A stretch of 6,796 nucleotides of DNA, taken from contig JAQBPF010000246.1 of assembly GCA_028287665.1 (NCBI GenBank), positions 1 through 6,796 of the forward strand, in the 5' to 3' direction. Positions 1 to 5,435 of the stretch are shown here, piece after piece. Positions within the stretch are counted from its first letter, which is position 1, and each line of letters starts with the position of its first letter. Source of the stretch: Deinococcus sp. (lineage in GTDB: Bacteria > Deinococcota > Deinococci > Deinococcales > Deinococcaceae). The notes under the pieces were generated by a model. It ran no database searches. It had not been told where the DNA came from and saw only the letters and a list, made by a program, of their open reading frames with translations. Position numbers and translations under genes: made by a program.

Positions 1-282
1 GACGAACGCGAGCTGGAGATTGCCATGCAGGCTGGGGCCGAAATCATCGGCGTGAACAACCGTGACCTGACCACGTTGCACATTGATCTGGCCGTCAGCC
101 CCCATCTGATTGCCCGTGCCCGCGCCGCAGGATTCACGGGCCTGCTGGTGGCCGAAAGTGGCTACCGCACTCCGGCAGACCTAGGCGTGGTGCGGGGGCT
201 GGCCGACGCCGTACTGGTGGGCAGCAGCCTCGCCGGAAGCGGGGATTTGGCACAGGCCACGCGGGACTTGCTGAGCGTCTAG
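1..282 (+). CDS. trpC: Indole-3-glycerol-phosphate synthase, C-terminal part (5' end outside window)
   Basis: This enzyme closes the indole ring in tryptophan synthesis, converting 1-(2-carboxyphenylamino)-1-deoxyribulose 5-phosphate to indole-3-glycerol phosphate in the cytoplasm. Only the last 93 residues of a family usually about 250-270 long are present. They are the final strands of the TIM barrel: IGVNNRDL (visible residues 16-23, with the substrate-binding Asn), VAESGY (50-55, with the Glu and Ser known to be important in this family) and AVLVGSSL (70-77, the phosphate-binding loop). Frame 1 is open from base 1, so the ATG at 25 is internal and not the start. The catalytic lysines lie upstream of the window. 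ESGY replaces the commoner ESGI, a mild variation. The stop is 2 bp from the stop of the convergent gene on the other strand, and no separate terminator is visible. No other trp gene is present. Confidence 0.95.
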   Translation, partial: DERELEIAMQAGAEIIGVNNRDLTTLHIDLAVSPHLIARARAAGFTGLLVAESGYRTPADLGVVRGLADAVLVGSSLAGSGDLAQATRDLLSV

Positions 283-284
283 TT

Positions 285-1406
285 TCATCTTGAAAACAGG
301 CGCCCCTCGTACAGGCAGGCCTTAAAAAAAGCATTCCAGGCATAGGGCCACGTCTGCCCGCTGCTGGCAAGGGCGGGATTGTTGTGCCAGGCCGGGCCGA
401 GAAAATTGGCCCACGCGTCGGTCAGGTAGGCCTGAATCTCGGGACTCAGGGGGTCGCCATCCGGGTCAGGTTTGACGGGCAGACTGGCCAGCAGATATCC
501 CCGCAGGCGCGACGCACTGAGCAGAAAGTGATCGTAGGGTGAATTAAGTGCGGCGCGGGCCTGGGCCTCATCGGTGGGATAGGGGCCGTTCAATGTCACA
601 TTCAGCGAGCGCAGGCGGTCAGCTTGCCCTACGGCGTCCTCCCAGCTCATCTGGGTCAGGCCCACCGTGCGCGACAGGCGGCCCGTGGCCCCGCTGCTGC
701 CGTAAGCTTCGGTGGCCCGCAGCGCCACAGTATCGGTAAAGGTTCGCAGCCACCCCGACAGGCCGAGGCCGCTGCGTCCGCCTGCCTGCTCATTGTCCAG
801 AATGGCGGCCAGTCCACCGGGTGTGAGGTGCAGGGCATTGGTGGCCCGCAGGATGTTCTGACGGTTGGCCCGTACAATTCGCGGCGCAATGGGCACCGGG
901 GCTTGCCGTGCCAGCGCCCGGTCGCCGGGGCGGGTGGCCTCGGCCCAGGCCAGAAACGCCAGCCATCCCTGCACATTGTTCAGCGCAGCTTCGGGGCTGC
1001 CGAATACGCTGCGGCGGCTGAGGGCTGGATTCTGGTTGCGAATCTCGGTGTCCAGCAGGCGCATCACCGCATTTGCCCGCGCACGGCCAAGGGTCTGGCG
1101 GGCCTGCAAATAGGTCTGATACTGCGATTCTGTGAGGCTCAGGCGGCGGCGCTCACTCACGCGCACATCGGCCAAAGCCTGCTGAAAACTGGCCGTGGTC
1201 AGCGCATAGCTTTGCACCACTTCTGCCGAAAGGAGGCCCACCCTGGCCGGGGGAAGGGGAGCCGTCTGCTGAGTTTGGCCGCCCAGGAAATGCTGAGCAT
1301 AGAAGGCCACGGTGGGACTGAACGCCAGCAGAATCAAAGCCAGCACCGCCGAAACCCAGCGCCCGACACGCACCCGGCGCACTTGGGGAACAGGTGGGGC
1401 AGACAT
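285..1406 (-). CDS. Membrane-anchored protein with a lysozyme/transglycosylase-like signature
   Basis: I do not recognise a named family. The 373 residues begin with a basic stretch (R10-R16) and one hydrophobic segment (about 17-37), which reads as an uncleaved signal anchor or signal peptide, so most of the chain should lie outside the cytoplasmic membrane. A Pro-rich linker follows (about 49-54), then a mostly helical region. Residues 195-208 (TPGGLAAILDNEQ) followed by GLTQMSWEDA (249-258) resemble the lysozyme-like fold, in which a catalytic Glu at the end of a helix is followed by a GLxQ(M/I)...A turn. E206 would be the candidate acid. This suggests a cell-wall hydrolase or a catalytically modified relative; it is inference from motif shape only. 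The C-terminal tail (about 311-373) is rich in Trp, Pro and Tyr. The start is the ATG at 1406: it has no Shine-Dalgarno, but a TAGGCT box sits 6 nt upstream, which fits a leaderless mRNA. The gene is transcribed alone, convergent with trpC. Confidence 0.75.
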   Translation of the reverse strand: MSAPPVPQVRRVRVGRWVSAVLALILLAFSPTVAFYAQHFLGGQTQQTAPLPPARVGLLSAEVVQSYALTTASFQQALADVRVSERRRLSLTESQYQTYLQARQTLGRARANAVMRLLDTEIRNQNPALSRRSVFGSPEAALNNVQGWLAFLAWAEATRPGDRALARQAPVPIAPRIVRANRQNILRATNALHLTPGGLAAILDNEQAGGRSGLGLSGWLRTFTDTVALRATEAYGSSGATGRLSRTVGLTQMSWEDAVGQADRLRSLNVTLNGPYPTDEAQARAALNSPYDHFLLSASRLRGYLLASLPVKPDPDGDPLSPEIQAYLTDAWANFLGPAWHNNPALASSGQTWPYAWNAFFKACLYEGRLFSR

Positions 1407-1412
1407 GCCGTC

Positions 1413-1418
1413 AGCCTA
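1413..1418 (-). promoter_or_regulatory. Putative leaderless -10 element of the lysozyme-like gene
   Basis: Read on the minus strand, TAGGCT is followed by GACGGC and then the ATG. A start point about 7 nt after the box would fall on or next to the A of the ATG. The upstream sequence is a C-rich tract with no Shine-Dalgarno and no good -35. The TANNNT box directly before the start codon is the known arrangement for many leaderless Deinococcus genes. Confidence 0.4.
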
Positions 1419-1434
1419 GCGGGAATGGGGGTGG

Positions 1435-1465
1435 GGGGAAGTGTAGGGGGAGAAGGGGAGTGTAG
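1435..1465. repeat. Imperfect tandem direct repeat upstream of the lysozyme-like gene
   Basis: GGGGAAGTGTAG (1435-1446) recurs as GGGGAGTGTAG (1455-1465), 20 bp apart, with one base missing from the second copy. On the minus strand each copy contains TACACT, itself a TANNNT-type box. The repeat lies about 30-60 bp upstream of the start codon, so it could be a binding site, an alternative promoter or simply purine-tract drift. The rest of 1466-1533 is GC-rich and shows nothing I can assign. Confidence 0.4.
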
Positions 1466-1533
1466 ACGGCGCGGCCCGAGGGCGGCAGGGGCAGCCAAGG
1501 TCAAAGGACACCAGCTGACTGAATGCATCCACG

Positions 1534-1562
1534 AAAAAGCCGCCCCCGAATGGGAAGCGGCT
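1534..1562 (-). terminator. Rho-independent terminator of the malEFG operon
   Basis: On the minus strand, AGCCGC (1562-1557) pairs with GCGGCT (1543-1538). Inside this stem, CCC (1554-1552) can pair with GGG (1547-1545). A run of five T (1538-1534) follows at once. It begins about 43 bp past the malG stop and precedes the next minus-strand gene, so it should end operon transcription. Confidence 0.8.
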
Positions 1563-1605
1563 GCAAGAAGTGGCGTTGAGGAAATTGGCGCTGACGAGAA
1601 AGACT

Positions 1606-2457
1606 TCAGCCTTTGACGGCTCCGGCGGTCAGGCCCGACACGATATTGCGTTGGAACACGAGCACCAGAATGATCAGCGGCACCGTGACCACGATACTGG
1701 CGGCCATGATCTGGCCCCAGGGCTGGTCGAACTGCGTGGCCCCGGAGTAGTTGGCGATAACGACAGGTACGGTGCGGCGAGTGCCCATGAAGGTCAGCGC
1801 GAACAGGTACTCATTCCAGGCATTGATGAACGCCAGCAGCCCGGTCGTAACGAGAGCAGGCATCATGACTGGAAACAGCACCGAGAACAGCGTGCGCAGC
1901 GGTGAAGCGCCGTCCACCAGGGCCGCTTCTTCCAGTTCACCGGGAATATCGCGCACAAAGCTGGTCAGCACCCACACCGTAAAAGGAATCGTGAAAATCA
2001 GGTAGCTGAAGACCAGAGCAATCGGGTTGTTGTACATGTTGAAATTGCGAATAAGGGTAAACAGGCCGCCCAACACCGCGATCTGCGGAAAGACGCTGAC
2101 AGCCAGGATGATGTACATGATCATGGACTTGCCCCTGAAGCGGAAGCGCCCCAGAGCGTAGGCGGCAAACGATCCGAACAACAGGCTGATGGCGACTGCG
2201 CCCACCGCCACAAGCAAGCTGTAACCGAGGCCGTTGATGAAGTTCTCGTTGGCAAATACGTCGCGGTAGTTGTTCAGGGTAGATGGGGCAAACACAAATT
2301 GCAGGGGCTGCAGGAACAGGTCACCCGATTTACGGAAGCTGGTCAGCACGGCCCACAAGAAGGGCACCATCAGGTAGATGGTAATGATGGCAACCAGGAG
2401 ATAGAAGCCAGTGCGCTGAAGAAAGTACAGGGTGGGGTTGGTGCGTTTCAGATTCAT
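1606..2457 (-). CDS. malG: Sugar ABC transporter permease, MalG type (trehalose/maltose-like uptake)
   Basis: This is one of two inner-membrane subunits forming the translocation channel of a carbohydrate uptake ABC importer. The 283 residues show about six hydrophobic segments (roughly 16-38, 76-100, 112-135, 145-166, 198-220, 247-268). The cytoplasmic EAA loop, which contacts the ATPase, is clear at 176-184 (EEAALVDGA) and continues to [18 protein letters not shown] (212-221) and the C-terminal [16 protein letters not shown] are typical of the MalG branch. Length is normal for the family. The gene follows malF by 14 bp. Its Shine-Dalgarno AAAGGGG (2473-2467) overlaps the malF TAA stop and sits 9 nt before the ATG, which supports this start and suggests coupled translation. 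A terminator follows, so it is the last gene of the operon. The exact sugar cannot be read from this subunit. Confidence 0.93.
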   Translation of the reverse strand: MNLKRTNPTLYFLQRTGFYLLVAIITIYLMVPFLWAVLTSFRKSGDLFLQPLQFVFAPSTLNNYRDVFANENFINGLGYSLLVAVGAVAISLLFGSFAAYALGRFRFRGKSMIMYIILAVSVFPQIAVLGGLFTLIRNFNMYNNPIALVFSYLIFTIPFTVWVLTSFVRDIPGELEEAALVDGASPLRTLFSVLFPVMMPALVTTGLLAFINAWNEYLFALTFMGTRRTVPVVIANYSGATQFDQPWGQIMAASIVVTVPLIILVLVFQRNIVSGLTAGAVKG

Positions 2458-2471
2458 AGTCTTCAGCCCCT

Positions 2472-3404
2472 TTAGTCGAACTTCACGCGGAAAGCGGTGA
2501 CGTACATGACGACGATGACCATGATGATGACGAAAATGGCCACCGAGACGGCGCTGCCGACCCCCAGCAAGGAATTGTCGATCAGTTGCAGGCGGGCGTA
2601 CCCCGTCATGGATGTCGAGCCCGCATTGACCGGCCCCAGCATCACGTACATCACATCAAACACCCGCAGGGCGTCGAGGCTCCGGAACACCAGTGCCACC
2701 AACAGCGCAGGCCGCAGCAGGGGCAGCGTCATGCGCCAGAACTGCGTCCACTTGGTCGCGCCGTCCATGTCGGCCGCTTCGTACATATCGGTGGGCAGGC
2801 TTTGCAGTCCGGCCAGAATCAGCAGGGCCATAAACGAGGTGGTTTTCCACACGTCAACTGCAATCAGTGCCCAGATGGCGCTGTCGGTATTGGCCAGCAG
2901 TGCCTGACCGCCCAGCAACCCGCGTCCGATGAGGCCGAAGGAATCGTTGTACATGTAGCCCCACATCTGGGCGCTGACCACCGTAGGAATAGCCCAGGGA
3001 ACCAACATGGCGGTACGCAGGAAGGCGCGGCCCGGAAAAGCGGTGTTGACCACAAGGGCGATAATCATGCCAAACACAGTTTCTAGGAAGACCGAAACCA
3101 CCGTGAACAGCATGGTGTTTTTGACGGCCTCCCACCATTTGGGGTCCTGCAAAAAGCCGAGCTGCACACCTTCAGCAGTGGTGAACCAGAAGTTGCCGAT
3201 GCCCAGGAACGTGCGCTGGTCTGGCGTGGTCAGGTTCGCGTCAAACAGCGAGAAGAAAATGGTGCGGTAGAGCGGGTAGCCAGCCACAAGTGCAATCGCG
3301 ATCAATGTCGGCAGCAGCAGCCACAGGGCTTGCTGTGCGCGGGCTGCCTCAATCCCCCGGCGTCTGATGGGAGCGGCAATTTCGGGTGTGGCATTGGTCG
3401 TCAT
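2472..3404 (-). CDS. malF: Sugar ABC transporter permease, MalF type (trehalose/maltose-like uptake)
   Basis: This is the partner channel subunit to MalG in a carbohydrate uptake ABC importer of the cytoplasmic membrane. The 310 residues have a basic N-terminus, a first hydrophobic segment at about 26-46 and about five more (97-120, 132-151, 177-200, 228-245, 283-304). The EAA loop is at 208-216 (YEAADMDGA) and runs on to [11 protein letters not shown]. It lacks the large periplasmic P2 domain that makes enterobacterial MalF about 514 residues; only about 45 residues separate segments 1 and 2. This compact form is usual in other sugar permeases of the family. The ATG is supported by AGGGGG (3416-3411) with a 6-nt spacer. 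malE lies 238 bp upstream, separated by a terminator-like hairpin, and malG follows 14 bp downstream. Specificity is inferred from the binding protein. Confidence 0.93.
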   Translation of the reverse strand: MTTNATPEIAAPIRRRGIEAARAQQALWLLLPTLIAIALVAGYPLYRTIFFSLFDANLTTPDQRTFLGIGNFWFTTAEGVQLGFLQDPKWWEAVKNTMLFTVVSVFLETVFGMIIALVVNTAFPGRAFLRTAMLVPWAIPTVVSAQMWGYMYNDSFGLIGRGLLGGQALLANTDSAIWALIAVDVWKTTSFMALLILAGLQSLPTDMYEAADMDGATKWTQFWRMTLPLLRPALLVALVFRSLDALRVFDVMYVMLGPVNAGSTSMTGYARLQLIDNSLLGVGSAVSVAIFVIIMVIVVMYVTAFRVKFD

Positions 3405-3544
3405 GGATGTCCCCCTGTTCCGCCCGGTGGGGCAGGATGGTGGCCGCAGTCTTGGCCGTGCGGCGGCGGTGTGAAGAGGGTGACGCGTAGCGCTGGGTCG
3501 GCAGTGAAGCCTTAGCGTGCGCCTGCAAATGGTGCGGCGTCATG

Positions 3545-3576
3545 AGAAAAATTCGACAAAAATAAAGGCTTGCAAT
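3545..3576 (-). promoter_or_regulatory. Weak candidate secondary promoter for malF-malG
   Basis: Just after the malE-malF hairpin, the minus strand reads TTGCAA (3572-3567), a 17-nt AT-rich spacer and ATTTTT (3549-3544). The -35 matches consensus at four of six positions, but the -10 is poor. The AT-richness may simply belong to the terminator tail. It could supply low-level malFG transcription. The remaining stretch 3405-3543 is GC-rich and holds nothing else I can assign. Confidence 0.2.
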
Positions 3577-3577
3577 G

Positions 3578-3612
3578 AAAAGGGAGGACGCCCGGTCTGT
3601 GGACGTCCTCCC
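3578..3612 (-). terminator. Intra-operon hairpin (attenuator or mRNA stabiliser) between malE and malF
   Basis: On the minus strand, GGGAGGACG (3612-3604), a 13-nt loop and CGTCCTCCC (3590-3582) form a perfect 9-bp GC-rich stem, followed by TTTT (3581-3578). It begins 30 bp past the malE stop and precedes malF. Such hairpins between the binding-protein gene and the permease genes are known in the classical maltose operon type, where they leave more binding protein than permease. Whether here it acts as a partial terminator or as a block to 3' exonucleases cannot be told from sequence. Confidence 0.75.
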
Positions 3613-3642
3613 CGCGTACTCAGAGCTGAGCGCGGTTAAGGA

Positions 3643-4902
3643 TTACCAGCCACGACCTTTGATGCGGGCGAGGTCGGTGGAGAGTTTGGCAACAGCTGCC
3701 GCGCCCTTGCTCTTGCCGTTCAGCACGTCGCTGACGGCGCTGCTGAAGGCCTGTGAGACCTGGTTGTACTTGCCTTTGGTGGGGCCGGAAGGACGGGCCA
3801 CGGCGCTCGTGAACACGTTGAGCAGGCTTCCGAAGAAGGGGTTGGCCTTCAGCACGGCGGGATCTTTGTAGAGGGCCTGAATGGTGGGGTTGTAGGCACC
3901 CTGGATGGCGCGGATCTTCTGCTCTTCAGGGCCAGCGAGGTAGCGCACCATGGCAATTGCGGCGGCCTGGTTCTTGGAGTAGGTGCTGACGCCGAGCTGC
4001 CAGCCGCCGAGCGTGGCTGCGTTGCCTGCGCCGCCGCTGGGCAGGGGTGCGACGCCGATCTTGCCCTTGACCTTGCTGTCTTCGCCCTGGCCGAGTGCCC
4101 AGGCGTAGGGCCAGTTGCGCATAAATGCGGCGTTGCCCGACTGGAAAATACCGCGTGCTTCTTCCTCGCCGTAGGTGGTTACACCAGCGGGGCTGATGTT
4201 CTTGACCCAGCTGGCAGCGGCGTCGAGCGCGGCGGCAGCTTTGGCATTGTTGATGGTGATGGCGCCCTTGTCGTCGACGATAGCGCCGCCACCGAAGGAA
4301 ACGACCCATTCCAGTGCGTCACAGGTCAGGCCTTCGTAGTTCTTGCCCTGCCACACGTAGCCAGCAAAGGACTTGTTGGCCTTCTGCTCGCCGGTCTGGA
4401 TCTTCTTGGCCATGGTGGCCAGTTCAGCCCAGGTCTTGGGGGCCGTCTTGTAGCCGTACTTGGTCAGCAGGTCGGTGCGGTAGTACAGGAGGCCCGCATC
4501 GGTAAACCAGGGGAGGGCCACCAGTTTGCCGTTGACGGTGTTGGCAGCCACGATGCCTTTGAAGTGGGCGTTGACTTCGGCGGCAGGCACCTTGGTCTTC
4601 AGGTCCACGAAGTGCTGGGACAGCAGACCGGGCCAGACGACGTCAAGCTGGTACACGTCGATATCGCTGCTCTTGGCGGCCAACTGCTGCTGGTACAGGC
4701 CGAGGCGGTCGTTGGTGAGGTTGGGGCTTTCAAAGATTTTGACGGTGTTGCCGGTCTTTTTTGCCCAGCGATCAGCGCCAGCCTTGCAGAGTTCGAGTTC
4801 CTGACCGACAGCGCCACAGGCCAGAGTGACCGTGACTGCTGCAGCTTGAGAGTTCGCCGCGATAGCAGCAGTAAGACCGATGATGGCGATTACTTTCTTC
4901 AT
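3643..4902 (-). CDS. malE: Periplasmic trehalose/maltose-family sugar-binding protein of an ABC transporter
   Basis: This secreted receptor captures a disaccharide and presents it to the MalF-MalG channel. From the ATG at 4902 the protein has 419 residues: signal peptide [20 protein letters not shown] with AxA-type cleavage near A20-A22 and no lipobox, then a solute-binding family 1 fold. By memory alignment it resembles the Thermococcus trehalose/maltose-binding protein and its Thermus relatives: [16 protein letters not shown] (130-145), [11 protein letters not shown] (182-192), RNWPYAW (262-268), ATLGGW (296-301). Counterparts of ligand residues there appear kept: E35, R66, D87, D135, W264, Y266, W301 and R370. 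Trehalose, maltose or sucrose are thus likelier substrates than long maltodextrins. The frame is open to an ATG at 4932, but AAGGGGG (4913-4907) precedes 4902 and a signal peptide starts there, so 4902 is preferred. C29 and C39 could form a disulphide. It is the first gene of the operon. Confidence 0.93.
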   Translation of the reverse strand: MKKVIAIIGLTAAIAANSQAAAVTVTLACGAVGQELELCKAGADRWAKKTGNTVKIFESPNLTNDRLGLYQQQLAAKSSDIDVYQLDVVWPGLLSQHFVDLKTKVPAAEVNAHFKGIVAANTVNGKLVALPWFTDAGLLYYRTDLLTKYGYKTAPKTWAELATMAKKIQTGEQKANKSFAGYVWQGKNYEGLTCDALEWVVSFGGGAIVDDKGAITINNAKAAAALDAAASWVKNISPAGVTTYGEEEARGIFQSGNAAFMRNWPYAWALGQGEDSKVKGKIGVAPLPSGGAGNAATLGGWQLGVSTYSKNQAAAIAMVRYLAGPEEQKIRAIQGAYNPTIQALYKDPAVLKANPFFGSLLNVFTSAVARPSGPTKGKYNQVSQAFSSAVSDVLNGKSKGAAAVAKLSTDLARIKGRGW

Positions 4903-4906
4903 GCAT

Positions 4907-4913
4907 CCCCCTT
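4907..4913 (-). promoter_or_regulatory. Ribosome binding site that fixes the malE start
   Basis: AAGGGGG on the minus strand lies 4 nt before the ATG at 4902, inside the longer open frame that begins at 4932. Together with the signal peptide beginning at 4902, it decides for the shorter protein. The malF site (AGGGGG, 3416-3411) is very similar. Confidence 0.8.
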
Positions 4914-4926
4914 GTGGGTTTTTAAA

Positions 4927-4942
4927 CTGCACCGGTGTGCAG
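4927..4942 (-). repeat. Small inverted repeat (hairpin) in the malE 5' leader
   Basis: CTGCAC and GTGCAG form a 6-bp perfect stem with a 4-nt loop. A flanking G-T pair is possible. It ends about 13 nt upstream of the Shine-Dalgarno on the minus-strand transcript and is followed by TTTAAAAA. It may affect translation start or mRNA life, or be a regulator half-site pair; no function is shown. Confidence 0.45.
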
Positions 4943-4952
4943 CCCCGCCCCT

Positions 4953-4974
4953 TTTCGGAAGCGGTTCCACGAAA
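4953..4974. promoter_or_regulatory. Candidate LacI-family operator in the malE leader
   Basis: On the minus strand, GGAACCGCTTCC (4968-4957) is a near-perfect dyad with a central CG and one mismatched pair. TTTCG (4953-4957) and CGAAA (4970-4974) flank it as a second dyad offset by one base. CG-centred dyads with GAA/TTC arms are typical of LacI-family sugar repressors, known partners of this transporter type. The site would lie about 15-35 nt after the predicted start of transcription, where a bound repressor would block elongation. No regulator gene is in the window. Confidence 0.4.
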
Positions 4975-4994
4975 GTCTAAAAGTTGGTACGTGA

Positions 4995-5023
4995 AGGCTA
5001 CACCGCCAAATCGGGTGTGTCAA
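4995..5023 (-). promoter_or_regulatory. Promoter of the malEFG operon
   Basis: On the minus strand, a perfect -35 TTGACA (5023-5018), a 17-bp spacer and TAGCCT (5000-4995) form a sigma-A-type promoter with the TANNNT -10 accepted in Deinococcus. Transcription would begin near 4988, giving a leader of about 86 nt before the malE ATG. This is the best -35/spacer/-10 match upstream of malE. Confidence 0.65.
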
Positions 5024-5031
5024 TGTTGTCT

Positions 5032-5061
5032 TAAGAATTGGAACCAAAAAACCAATTCTTA
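5032..5061. repeat. 10-bp perfect inverted repeat just upstream of the malE -35
   Basis: TAAGAATTGG (5032-5041) and CCAATTCTTA (5052-5061) are exact reverse complements around a 10-nt A-rich spacer AACCAAAAAA. A smaller dyad, TTGGAACCAA (5038-5047), overlaps the left arm. It sits 8 bp upstream of the -35, where an activator or repressor commonly binds. Neither strand has a T-run directly after the second arm, so it is not a standard terminator. Confidence 0.6.
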
Positions 5062-5071
5062 GTGGGTTGCA

Positions 5072-5098
5072 TCAGCTCTGACACGGCAGTCAGCTCTG
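5072..5098. repeat. 9-bp direct repeat upstream of the malE promoter
   Basis: TCAGCTCTG occurs at 5072-5080 and again exactly at 5090-5098, an 18-bp period. In addition, CTGAC and GTCAG within it form a short dyad around 5078-5093. It lies about 85-110 bp upstream of the predicted malE start of transcription. Tandem identical half-sites suggest a regulator site, but chance cannot be excluded. Confidence 0.4.
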
Positions 5099-5423
5099 GA
5101 AGCCTTAAATACATAGGCCACTCATCTGTAACCGCTTACGAAGATATTTGCGCCATCTTCGATTCGCTGTGCCTTCTTACAAAGTGTATGGATGAGCTTG
5201 CGAAAGCGGAGGTGTCGAGGCGGCCTGTGTGGTGTGGCCTGCTTGGTGAAACGATTCGGCTCTTGCCTGTGCATCAGCATGATCCCGTGCACCAGAAGCA
5301 ACCTGCGAACACACGCCGGGACAGAGTGGCCCCCCAACGGTCTGAACTGTGTTCGGATTGAGGCGTCGGCACTCCATTGAGCCCTTATCTGATCCACCTG
5401 CCACACACTTCTGAGCGGGCCGT
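5099..5423. other. Spacer before gatA without a recognised gene
   Basis: This stretch of about 325 bp holds no reading frame that I can link to a family, no tRNA T-arm or cloverleaf, and no insertion-sequence ends. Open frames cross it on both strands, but they lack ribosome sites, show no family motifs and run into gatA or the mal control region. The left part is AT-rich compared with the genes (4981-5160 is about 47% GC by count) and the right part is GC-richer. It contains a 7-bp inverted repeat, CGAAGAT (5139-5145) / ATCTTCG (5155-5161), with a 9-nt loop, and a small GCTT-GCGA-AAGC tetraloop hairpin at 5196-5207. A small RNA or a decayed gene is possible but unsupported. Confidence 0.5.
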
Positions 5424-5429
5424 TACACT
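5424..5429 (+). promoter_or_regulatory. Putative leaderless -10 element of gatA
   Basis: TACACT ends 6 nt before the ATG at 5436, so transcription starting 7 nt after the box would begin on the A of that ATG. There is no Shine-Dalgarno before the start, and an in-frame TGA at 5412-5414 rules out a start further upstream. The -35 region is poor. This matches the leaderless pattern known in Deinococcus. Confidence 0.5.
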
Positions 5430-5435
5430 GGCGTG

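Noticed and set aside
624..1616. 330-residue plus-strand frame across the lysozyme-like gene
   Set aside because: Low-complexity Gln/Gly/Arg-rich product with no family features, and it runs across the terminator and into malG. The opposite strand has a clear membrane segment and promoter.
3349..3543. 64-residue minus-strand frame overlapping the malF start, possible leader peptide
   Set aside because: No ribosome site, out of frame with malF, no codon run suggestive of attenuation, and His/Arg-rich non-specific composition.
4903..4932. Upstream ATG at 4932 as the malE start
   Set aside because: It would put ten polar residues before the signal peptide and place the Shine-Dalgarno inside the coding region.
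5032..5061. Inverted repeat as a transcription terminator
   Set aside because: No T-run follows the second arm on either strand and no gene ends just upstream of it.
5038..5361. 107-residue plus-strand frame before gatA
   Set aside because: It starts inside the malE control dyad, has no ribosome site and matches no family I recognise; it is probably chance openness.
4981..5435. Radiation/desiccation response motif of Deinococcus, and tRNA genes
   Set aside because: No TTATG...CATAA-type palindrome and no T-arm or cloverleaf pairing was found by eye on either strand.
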